NCBI GenBank assembly: GCA_019916065.1
Contig: CM034243.1
Coordinates: forward strand, 248,001-312,000
Length of the DNA stretch: 64,000 nt
Direction: 5' to 3'
Origin: Vitellaria paradoxa
Taxonomy: Eukaryota > Streptophyta > Magnoliopsida > Ericales > Sapotaceae
Position 1 is the stretch's first letter. Each line of letters starts with the position of its first letter. The notes under the pieces were generated by a model. The model searched no databases. It saw only the letters and a program-made list of their open reading frames with translations, and had not been told where the DNA came from. This document shows, piece by piece, positions 47,747-57,885 of the stretch. Position numbers and translations under genes: made by a program.

Positions 47747-48870
47747 CTATACATGAAGAAGTAGAACCAGAAAATTTATTAGATTTGCTTGTTTTCCCGC
47801 CCGCAACACAATTAAAGATTGAATAAAGCAGACTGCTTTTTCAAAATATTATTATCCTTTATACTTTTCTTCTATCTTGTACACTTCCTCTTCCCAAGCA
47901 ATTAAAGCAAACAAAGAAAATTGGATAAAATAATAGAAATCTAACAATTACTAGAATGCAATATGGGTCTAAACATGAACATAACTTAGAATATATTGAT
48001 AAGAAATGAACCCTTCATTAGATCCGGAAGTGGGAGCACACGCAAAATCACTTGTGATTGTTCTAAAATCAAAACAAGAAATTACCTATTTTAAGTGGGT
48101 GGCCTTAAAAAGACTCTGTACGCAAGCCTTGAAGTAATGAGCAGTTAAAGAGGTATAAAAACTTGAAATGGCTTCAGAAAAAGTTCCACCAAATTTCAAA
48201 CTTTACCAAATACTTTGGTTTTTCCATATTATAATAGCAGAGGTAACAACTAGTTTCACCTCTCAAAGAAACAAGTGAACATATATGTGAATAATTCAGA
48301 TGGCATAGTAGAGAGACATAAGCATTACTGATGTGTGTATATAAGAGTTATCTAATCAAGATAAGGCGAATATTTGCCCAATTGAACAAAACGATACAAA
48401 ACAAGAACGAACAAACAAAAACGAACAGAACATAACCAGAACAGAACCACAAACATGTATAAAGTACAGATTCAATCCAATTGTTGGATTCTTCTTCTCA
48501 AATTTTAAGCATGAATACGTTTCCCGAATTTCAAGCACTAAAATTTTATCCATACCTATAGATTGGGTCAGGCGAGTGGTTGCAGAAGTGAAGGGCAGCG
48601 AGAGGAGATGGGTGGTGATGATGGCGTCACAGTGGTGTTTGCTCTGTTCGGCGCTGGCGTTCGGGCAGTGGTGACTTCAGCGGTGATGGCGTTCCGGCGG
48701 TAGTGGGTTCAGCGATGGTGGTGTCCTGGCGGTGGTGGCTCCAGCGCTAATGGTAATCGTGTGAGGGTTAGAAATTTAGAGAGATTGGGAGGAAGAGTAT
48801 GGGAGACGTGTGGAATTAGGGCTCGTGTGAGGGGAAAGGGCCGGAAGGGGAGAGGGAAAGCTGAAATTGA
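47747..48870 (-). other. 5'-UTR exon and UTR intron of the zinc-finger gene
   Basis: On the minus strand CTATAG before GTATGG (exon end 48556, donor at 48555) and ATGTATAG before GCTTTG (acceptor ending 47747) define an 809-nt intron between a G/C-rich leader exon (about 48556-48870) and the coding exon, which resumes at 47746, 27 nt before the ATG. The leader exon is clearly G/C-rich against AT-rich flanks, as at a transcribed CpG-rich start. The transcription start is not fixed. Confidence 0.6.
48646..48745. repeat. Imperfect 32-bp tandem repeat in the leader exon
   Basis: TTCAGCGGTGATGGCGTTCC at 48676 recurs as TTCAGCGATGGTGGTGTCCT at 48708, with TCCAGCGC at 48740 and a further diverged unit before 48676. 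The period is 32 bp, about three units. On the transcribed strand it is a CACCACCGCC-rich leader. Confidence 0.75.
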
Positions 48871-48900
48871 CCAATGCTCCGCCGCTTGTGGGTTTAGGAG

Positions 48901-50675
48901 AGTAAATATATATATATATATATATAATTAATTGGAAGAGAATGGACGAAAATAGAAAAGAAATTGTAATATTTTTTATATGTTTGTAAATTTTAAGAGT
49001 TATTAATTTATTTAGTTCTATAATATATTTATGATTTATTTTTTTCATTTTTTATTTGATGGACAAAGTATCATTGAAAGCTTCATTAACTTATTTTTTT
49101 CTTCTCTTTTTTTCACCCACTTTGAATAAACGAACGCTTGTTTATTCATAATTTCTAGGCTCATACTCCATTTTGGTAAATTAAGAAAATTAGAGACACA
49201 ATTTTCTAGACTTATATTCAATTCTTAATGAACTATTATTTTTAAATTTATCTTTTTCATAAAATTAGAGACAAACAAAGAAAAATTGTAAATAAATAAA
49301 AAAATTAGATAAAATAATAGAAATCTAACAATTATTAGAATGATTATTTTGAGTAAGCAAATGGTTATCGATTTATAATTTATTGGGTACAATAATTGTA
49401 TTCTAAAATTTAAGGACTCGTCTAGTAATATTTATTTTTATTAATTTTTATTTATATTTATAAATTTTTAAAAATTGACAACAAAAATGTTTTTGTTATA
49501 TTTGATTTTAGTTTTTTGTTTTCAAATAAAATAAAAATAACAACCTAAAGGGAAAAATATAAAAAATATTTTCACTCTATTTTTTTTTTTTTTTTGTTAT
49601 AAGCATTTTGTCAATTTTAATACCTTGCCAATTTTTGTTAAATCATATTAAAATAAATTATTTTATTCAAATATTTCATTAAATTTAAAAATATTTTTAA
49701 TAAAATTTGTTTTTAAAATATATTATTTTTAAAATAATTTAATTACATTAAACTAATTAAATCTATATGAAATATTTATTAAGTTCAATCAATTTTTAAA
49801 AAATTCAATAAAATAATATATTTTACTGATAAAAAAATAATTATTGTAAATAAAATTATATTTCTAAACATGATTTCAATTTTTATTTTAGAAAAAAACA
49901 ACAAACGAAAACAAAAACTAAAAAATATAGATAAAAAAATAACAACAACACCAAACAGGCCTTAAAGGAGTCAATTCTCTTATCTTCTATTACGATTTCC
50001 ACTAATTTTAAAGAATGGTTAGTTGAGGAGATTAAGTATTTCTATACATCCACTTGATTTCAACTAATTAATTATACCAATCCCCAGCAAGCTTTAGTAG
50101 ACATTTATTAACCAAATTGCTCACAGAAAGTAAAGATGTACATGAGTTAGTTTGATTAGTTCATATTTATATTTAATTCTAAATTGAATTAATTTTTTAT
50201 TTTAAAAAATTAGACTTAAGATTAAATTAAAATAATTTGATTATCAGATTAATCTAAATCAGATTAGATCGAATTAATTTCTCGAGGTAGGCTAATTTAC
50301 TTATTTTCACTTCATAAACATTCAAAATAAATAATATACTATTTATTAATCTAAAAGTATAAATATTATAATATACATAATATAATATATTATTTTATAC
50401 TTAATTATATATTATATATTATATTTTTTAAATTGAATCAGATTATAATATTTTTTTGTCCAATTTTAATTATGTTCGGTTCTTGTCTATTGATTTAATA
50501 ATCGAATTAAAAATATTGAATTGTTAATTTTTAATCCAAAATCGAACCAAATTTAATATAAATTCTAGTCCATTTAAATGAAAGTAGTTGAATTAGTATG
50601 ATTTTCGAGTTATTTTTTTTATTTTTATTATTTTTTTGTTGGCACCCCTGGACGAGTGGGCAAGTAAAGCTGCGC

Positions 50676-50717
<42 letters not shown>

Positions 50718-50786
50718 AAAATATCATATTTATTATAATTAATATGAGCAAATTATTTATTTGGGCCCAATAAAGTTATCAGTACA
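48901..50786. other. Intergenic, no gene seen
   Basis: Very AT-rich DNA with (TA)n at 48907-48927 and 50681-50711. 49440-49960 has ATTTTTATTAATTTTTATTT-type sequence ending AACAACACCAAACAGGCCTT, which looks like the right end of a Tourist-type element (inverted AAGGCCTGTTTGG). 50140-50560 holds 'aatcagattagatcgaatt' words resembling a decayed repeat. Confidence 0.4.
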
Positions 50787-51169
50787 AATATTAACCGGAA
50801 AATTGTATCCAAGTCATACTTTGTAATCTTTTAAAACTATTAGTCACACCCAAAAAAAAGTATTGCTTTTAAGTCACATTAATGTGGAAAGTTTTGTATT
50901 TAAGTCACACTTTTAAGTGGGTCCCACGAGTTTGTTTTAAATATAGTTTCTAATATACCGATAATATCCTTTATTTCTATAACAAAGTTACACAAGTTAT
51001 TTCCAGGAATTCCGGGAATCACGTGAAGATATGTTTACCAAGAATCACGCTTCTTCCATTTTTTTTTCTTTCCTTATTTTCAGTTTCGTTATTTACAGTT
51101 TTAGTCGTGAAGATATTAAGAAGATAGAACTTATTTGGCCTATCTTCTTCATGGATTGATTTTGCCAAT

Positions 51170-52220
51170 TGGCGTTTTGAGCTATTTTTAAAACAGTACC
51201 GGTACTATTTCAAAAAAAATGATGATGTTGGCTCGTATGGTTAGTTTATGTTATGTATCGATTGATGTTTTTTAGGCAGTATGAAAACAGTACCGGTCCA
51301 AAACAGTACCGGTACTGTTTTATCGGTACTGTTTTCAAAACACAGTACCGGTACTATTTTATCGGTACTGTTTTCAAAACAGCACCATGAATTATAAGCG
51401 GATGACAAGTTTTAAGGGCAAGAGAAATCTATTGGGCCGATTAACGTTTTGAGCTATCTTCAAAACAGTATCGGTACTGTTTCAAAAAATATGATGATGT
51501 TGGCTCGTAGGTTGGTTTGTGTTATATATCGATTGATGTTTTTTACGTAATATAAAAACAGTACCGGTCCAAAACAGTACCGGTACTGTTTTATCGGTAC
51601 TGTTTTCAACACAGTACCGGTACTGTTTTATCGGTACTGTTTTCAAAACAGCACCATGAATTATAAGCGGATGACGAGTTTTAAGGGCAAGAGAAATCCA
51701 TGGGGCCGATTGACTTTTTGAGCTATCTTCAAAACAGTACTGGTACTGTTTCAAAAAATATGATGATGTTGGCTCGTATCGTTGGTTTTTGTTATGTATC
51801 GATTGATGTTTTTTAGGCAATATGAAAACAGTACCGATCCAAAACAGTACCGGTATTGTTTTCAAAATAGCACCATGAATTATAAGCAGATGACGAGTTT
51901 TAAGGGCAAGAGAAATCCACGGGGTCGATTGGCGTTTTGAGCTATCTTCAAAACAGTTTCGGTACTGTTTCAAAAAATATGATGATGTTGGCTCGTATCG
52001 TTGGTTTGTATTATGTATCGATTGATGTTTTTTAGGCAGTATGAAAACAGTACCGATTCAAAAGAGTACCGGTATTGTTTTCAAAACAGTACCGGTACTG
52101 TTTTTAAAATAGCACCATGAATTATAAGCAGATGATAAGTTTTGGGCAAGAGAAATCCATGGAATTGATTAGTATTTTGAGATATCTTCAAAACAGTACC
52201 GATACTGTTTCAAAATAAAA
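51170..52220. repeat. Tandem array of 220-270-bp units carrying ACCGGT palindromes
   Basis: Units begin with TTTTGAGCTATCTTCAAAAC-type sequence near 51177, 51446, 51716, 51936 and 52176. Each contains AAATATGATGATGTTGGCTC, TATCGATTGATGTTTTTTA and AGCACCATGAATTATAAGC. Between these lie copies of the palindrome CAGTACCGGTACTG (extended by AAAA/TTTT in the best copies) and half-palindromes ATCGGTACTG. I count ten ACCGGT hexamers in about 900 bp. Minus-strand open frames across the array are a by-product of the repeats. Confidence 0.9.
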
Positions 52221-52252
52221 AAAAATAAATATACTTAGAAATGATGATCGAT

Positions 52253-52495
52253 TTAGGTTTTTCCCAAATAGTTTTGATTTTGTTTCTAAAAATCGATTTT
52301 GCTTGCTTTGTAAAGAAGATGGAAAGTCGCGGAATTAGGTTTTTCCAAACAGTTTTGATTTTGTTTTCAAAAATCAATTTTTCTTACTTTGTAAAGAAGA
52401 TGGAAAGTCGCGAAATTAAGTTTTTCCCAAACAGTTTTGATTTTGTTTCTAAAAATCAATTTTTCTTGCTTTGTAAATAAGATGGAAAGTCACGG
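52253..52495. repeat. Three-copy tandem repeat of about 82 bp
   Basis: TTAGGTTTTTCCCAAATAGT near 52253 recurs as TTAGGTTTTTCCAAACAGTT near 52336 and TTAAGTTTTTCCCAAACAGT near 52417; each unit ends with AAGATGGAAAGTCGCGGAA or a close variant. Three units are well preserved. The plus-strand open frame through them has a repeated peptide and is not a gene. Confidence 0.88.
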
Positions 52496-53068
52496 AAGTT
52501 ATGAGTGAAGTGTACACTATTTTTGGATAAAACTGGCAGCTTTGAAATGTGGTGAAAAACGCATGATGTCCTTTTTTGTCTTTTTGTTGCAAGTGTGACT
52601 TATTTACAAACAAGTTTTTTGGGTGTGACTTAAATCCTTATAAGTGCATAAATAGTGATCGGCCTCCAAAAACCCCAATATTAACTGCACGTCAACAACA
52701 TGTATTTTTCAGGTATGCATTTGCTTAGAATATAAAATTTTAGTCAATGAAAAATTACAAAAATGTGGATATTTTCGTTTCAAAAAATAATTAATTTTTA
52801 TATTAGGAAAACGAAATGGGCTGTTAATGTTAGGGCTAGGCCCAAATGTCAACATACAGAGCCCTCGTTCACGCTCAGGAGATTGTTTGCCCAATAATCG
52901 GAAATTGTAGTATTATCATTTTCTTTTATTAGGGAATCTCAATGATGGTTTGTTAATTAATTAAATTAATTCAATAATCATAATTTTTCGGTTGGGGTTT
53001 GCTAATTCCATCTACCATTGCCGTATTTTCCTTTCATATTTCCTTTAAAAAACCCTCCCTTTCTCTTC

Positions 53069-53947
53069 CCTATATATATATATATAAATAAATATGTATA
53101 TCTGGTTCTTTCTCTCTCTATATGTGCAGAAACCAGAAGAAAATCGCCAACGTCAACCGCCTTCTCTCCCTATTCTGAACTCCGATTCAAACTCTTTCTT
53201 CCAATTTCTGCTTTCCAAGTCATTACCTATTGTGAACTCCTAATCTTTCTGATTCTACGAATCCCAACTATCTTCTCCCTTTGTGTGTACCATTTCAATA
53301 TATTAATCGATAGCTACGCCAATTTCTGGGTGCTTAAATCCGATGTGTGTTTTTGGCTGCCCTACGATTCCTGATTCGACGACATTGCACTGTTCCCGAT
53401 ATTGAGTCATCTCGTGTCGCCCCTAAAATAGCACCTAACGAGTTTCAGTTAGGGTTTTGTTGAGTCTCACCGATTGGTGATTGGGATTGTTCCAAACTTG
53501 TGTCTTCTAGGGTTTTGAATTTTGTTACTTGGGTTTGTATTTCCGGGCTAATTTCAAAGTTGGAGAGTAAATTTCATTTTATTTTATTTTCCCATTTTCA
53601 ATTTTAAAATGCAGTAATCTTTTTTTTTTTCTTTCTTTCTTTCTTTAATGGGGAAAAAGGTGCTGTTGGTGTTGTGTTCTATGTTTGTGGCAAATCTTCA
53701 TCAAGTTCAATTTTGTGATTTTCATAACATTATAGCAATCATATTACTGTGCATTGGTCAAAGTAAACTCTGTTAAGTGTCCTTTATTGGCAATCAAAGA
53801 AAATCTTCGGTAAAGTTTATAGTTTTCTTATCTGTTTAGTCTAAAAAAAAAACAAGTCCTTTTTATTTTTTTGGGTTCTTTTTGGGGGTGCAATTAGCAC
53901 AGTTATTTCATAGGAAGAGGACAGGCTAGTGATCCAATAGCGGGTGC
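53069..53947 (+). promoter_or_regulatory. Promoter and 5' leader of the nucleotidyltransferase gene
   Basis: A TATATATATATATAAATA tract at 53071-53090 serves as a strong TATA-like region. Downstream 53100-53560 is pyrimidine-rich and unique, as expected of a leader. A possible leader intron could use GA before GTAAAT near 53567 and TTTCATAG ending at 53913. The coding ATG at 53948 is in the context GGGTGCATGG. Confidence 0.4.
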
Positions 53948-54680
53948 ATGGGCGAACATGAGGACTGGGCACAGCCAAGTGGCCTACTGCCGAATGGCCT
54001 TTTGCCCAATGCAGGTCCGGTGATCCGGGTCCTTGACTCAGAGAGATGGTTAAAAGCTGAGGAGAGAACTGCAGAGCTTATTGCCTGCATTCAGCCCAAC
54101 CCACCATCAGAAGATCGCCGAATTGCTGTTGCTGATTATGTGCAGCGACTCATTGTGAAGTGCTTCCCCTGCCAGGTAGTGCCTCCTCTAAATCTTTTCC
54201 CCATGTTCTTATGGAACATGAGGCAATAATGCACCAGGAACTTGATCGTAAATGATGAATTGATGATGAATTTTGAAATCTACGAATTTAGTTTTACATG
54301 ATTAATTTGAGTACAAGAAGACGCCGAAATTACAGGTGTTTTGTAATCGATTATATTGCATGAATGTTTAGTCATTGATAAAGATTGGCTCTTTCATTTA
54401 GAGGTGAAGTTTTTAATTGCGGTATTAACTGGCATAATGGATGTGGTTGCTGTGTGATGTTTTAGCGAATATTGGTCAGTGTTTAATAGAATTGGAGACC
54501 AAACATGGCGATTTTTTCTAGCACTAGCAAATGCTAGCAAACAATAATAAACTTATTGTTACACATATTCCGATCTAGTTGTTTTCACAATTTTGATATT
54601 TGTTAACATTGTAGTGCCTAAAAGCATATCCTACAAATGATATTGAACTTCCTGTTGGTTTTAAAACTAGACACACAGCA

Positions 54681-54719
<39 letters not shown>

Positions 54720-57700
54720 TTAAACTAACGCAATTTCACTACCAAAATAACTAGAAATAGTACTAGAAAATTAGAATAAAGCTGACATAATTTGTTGGTA
54801 TAATGGTAGGAAACATAATATAGGCTGTATAGCTAAACTGTTGGATAACATATGTTATGACATATTTTTTAACATATATTCCTTCTTGATTCATGAATTT
54901 AGACCTAAAAAGAACGTTATGGAGGATCTTGGTAACTCCAACTCATGTAGAATGAAGGATATTTTTTCAAACATTTTTGCCACAGCCTGTGATTGGAGGG
55001 CATCGATAGAGAGCTTGGTCTTGGTTAGAAACAGAAATGTGGTCTAGAACATCCAATTACGCCGCAATTTGCAAGACTGGGAGATGCAGGAATACACTAA
55101 TATGATGCAATTCTTGTATGATCAGAAAATCAGAGAAGGGGAATATAAGATCATCTGGGGAGGATCGAAGTCGGGGGTTTTTGGGGTCGAGTCATTTTTG
55201 CGAGTCATTGTAGGGCCATATGGTTGTGAACTTTTTGTTTTTTGTTTGTTGCATCCAATCAGAAGAGGTCAAGTAGTGATTAATTGGTGTTATTTCTGTA
55301 AGGTAACGTGAGAATCTGTTGATCACTTATTCGTCCATTACCAGTGGGCCAGAGAATTGTGAGAATTTGCCTTGACACATTTTTGTATGTATTGGGTACT
55401 CCCCAAAAAGGCTAGGCAGGTGTTTGAATATTGGTGGGGTGCCAGGATCCCTAAGAGAAGGAGAAAATTTTGGAATTTAATTCTGTTTTGCATTGTGTGG
55501 TGGTTATGGGGTGACAGAAACATCATAACTTTTCAAGGAGTAGATTTTTTTTTTCCTTTTTTTCAGGAGGAGGAGCAATTTTTTTGGTTGGTCGTCTTGG
55601 GGAGAAATCCTGGATGTGCATTCATTTCTGAATTTTGTTGACAGTTTTGAGTTGTAATCAAGCCTTTAATGGCTCTTGTACAGGGGTGGCATTCCATTGA
55701 TGCCTTCTTCATTATGATCATTTAATTATTAAAAAAATCATAAGCTTGTTGACAAGGATTTTGTTCATAGTTCTGTAGAGGAGGTGGTAATCTGCAACTT
55801 AAATTTTTAAATTTTGGTTCCCAAATGAGTATATTTAGACTACATGAAGTTAGAGAGTACTAGCAATGAGGAGTATCGAAACAAATGGATCAAAATGATG
55901 CCAGATAGCTGAAGGATGGGTCATGATGGTACAAATATCAGCTGTTATGGTACCATATTGGTTTGTGAAAGTTCCCTATACTTCCATATTCACATGTGTT
56001 CTATTTTAACTAGTAAATGAAACCACAACTGCAACAGACCTCAGAATACAACTGTGTTTGTGTTGGTTTTTAAAACACTGATTGGAAGTGTCAATTTTTT
56101 AATACATTCCAACGAAATTGTCTATATAAGCATTTCCATTTTTTGCCATGTTCTAGAGCATGTGGTGCAATGTTCCTATTCCAGTTCCCTATAACAAAAC
56201 AATCTATGCCCCAACTAAAGTTGTTGTTGCTTTGATTTATTGTTTAAAATAGTAAGAAATTGAAGCATTTGTTCCTTCATATTGCATGATTAATATCGAT
56301 GAGGTTAGGCCTGGATTGTCTGGTGCTATGAACTCATCAATTTGTTGAATACTTGAAATGGCCGAAAATGTTTATGAATAAAAAATGTTGGATTGTCCAT
56401 TTAATGGATAGTGATTAAATGAATGTGACTTATTGAAAATGTTGAGATGATATGATGTTAGAACAATTGAATTGGTGAGACCAGATGTGTCAACTTTCTC
56501 ATGCTTTGTAATATGATTTATATCTTGCATGAACATCTGGCATTTTCATTTTTCAATTCCATTTTATTGATTTTTGCTACTTTGAATCCTCTACAGGTTT
56601 TCACTTTTGGGTCTGTACCTCTCAAGACCTATTTACCTGATGGAGACATCGACTTAACAGCCTTCAGTAACAACCCTAACTTGAAGGAGACATGGGCTAA
56701 TCAGGTCCGTGATATGTTGGAGATTGAAGAGAAGAATGAGAATGCAGAATTTCGTGTCAAGGAGGTTCAGTACATTCAAGCTGAAGTATGCACTTTTCGG
56801 AATCCTCAATGTCTCAAATTTATATTCAAAAATTGTGTGCTAGCTACTTATAGTTGTTTTGTTGTTTACGTTGTTTATGACCTGATACTTGACAATCCCT
56901 TGAACAAAACAGTGAACTAATAAATTACCAGAATAGCTGATTTTAAGTGTAATTGAGGACTCACTATCAAACTATGATTTACGTCTGAAATTCTACTTTA
57001 AAATGGTCTGATTGACAAGTTGGAAGACCTAGCTTGGTATTGAATGATAAACATGTTCACTGGAAGGTAGTTTTAATTTTTAATCCTATTGGATCTATGT
57101 GCATGTTTGTGGGGGTTTTAATAGAATTCAGCTCTTGAATATTTCAACACCACTGATTCATTTTTCATTAATTGCTATTAGTTTTCAATCAGCCTCTTAA
57201 GGAGGTGGGTCTTTTTGGCGTTGAATTATATGCATTTCTTTTTCAAATAAGTAAGCAAGTCATTAAATAGTTCCAAACCAATTCAACCCATGTGGACACA
57301 TTGTGTCCAAAAAAGAAGAAACAAACTAAAGGACTACAACCCATACGTCAACAAAGAATACAGGTTCTTAACAAAACCCATGGACAACCTAGGGGGTTCA
57401 GCTGCCTGGTTAGGCTACAGCTCAGATAACAGATAACTTGGAAAATATGCTCCTGAGCTTATAGTTGGCTTTTTTACTTTTAAAGTTATTGCTGGCCTTA
57501 CTTTCCAAATCTGGCACTGGTAGCTGCAATACCATCCTTTCATTTCCTATACATATCCTCTATGTTACTCAGACTCTCCATTTTAGGGTGCTGTACCTGT
57601 GTCGGATATTGTGAAATTTGATGCGTTTGATTTTAGAAGAGATGAAGGTTGAGTTTAAAATATATTTTGGATGACATGTGACTTCAAACCTTTTTGATCA

Positions 57701-57828
57701 TTCATAATATAAAAAGATAAAAATACCAAATTGGCTTGTATAATTACTTCATGAGTGAACTTTTATTTTTAAGTTCATTTTTATTCTAATGATAATCATT
57801 GGCTTATGATATTGTATTGTTACAACAC

Positions 57829-57885
<57 letters not shown>

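Larger units (their letters stand above)
50796..52676. mobile_element. Candidate non-autonomous DNA transposon (1.9 kb) with 9-bp TSD and subterminal repeats
   Basis: AATATTAAC flanks the segment at 50787-50795 and 52677-52685, a 9-bp direct repeat as left by Mutator-like elements. Inverted subterminal motifs face each other: TTAGTCACACCCAAAAAA (50840 on) and TTTAAGTCACA (50868 on) at the left; TTTTTTGGGTGTGACTTAAA (52615 on) and AAGTGTGACTTATT (52591 on) at the right. The outermost 30 bp are only weakly inverted, so the exact ends are uncertain. The interior is the palindrome-rich tandem array and an 82-bp tandem array. No transposase is encoded. Confidence 0.5.

Noticed and set aside
51482..51973. 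163-codon minus-strand open frame with a repeated peptide
   Set aside because: It runs exactly along the tandem array; peptide repeats mirror DNA repeats whose unit spacing happens to keep the frame. No family motif and no splice or promoter context.
51170..52495. CRISPR-like repeat-spacer pattern
   Set aside because: Plant nuclear DNA, units of 82-270 bp rather than short repeats with unique spacers, and no cas genes. It is ordinary tandem repetition.
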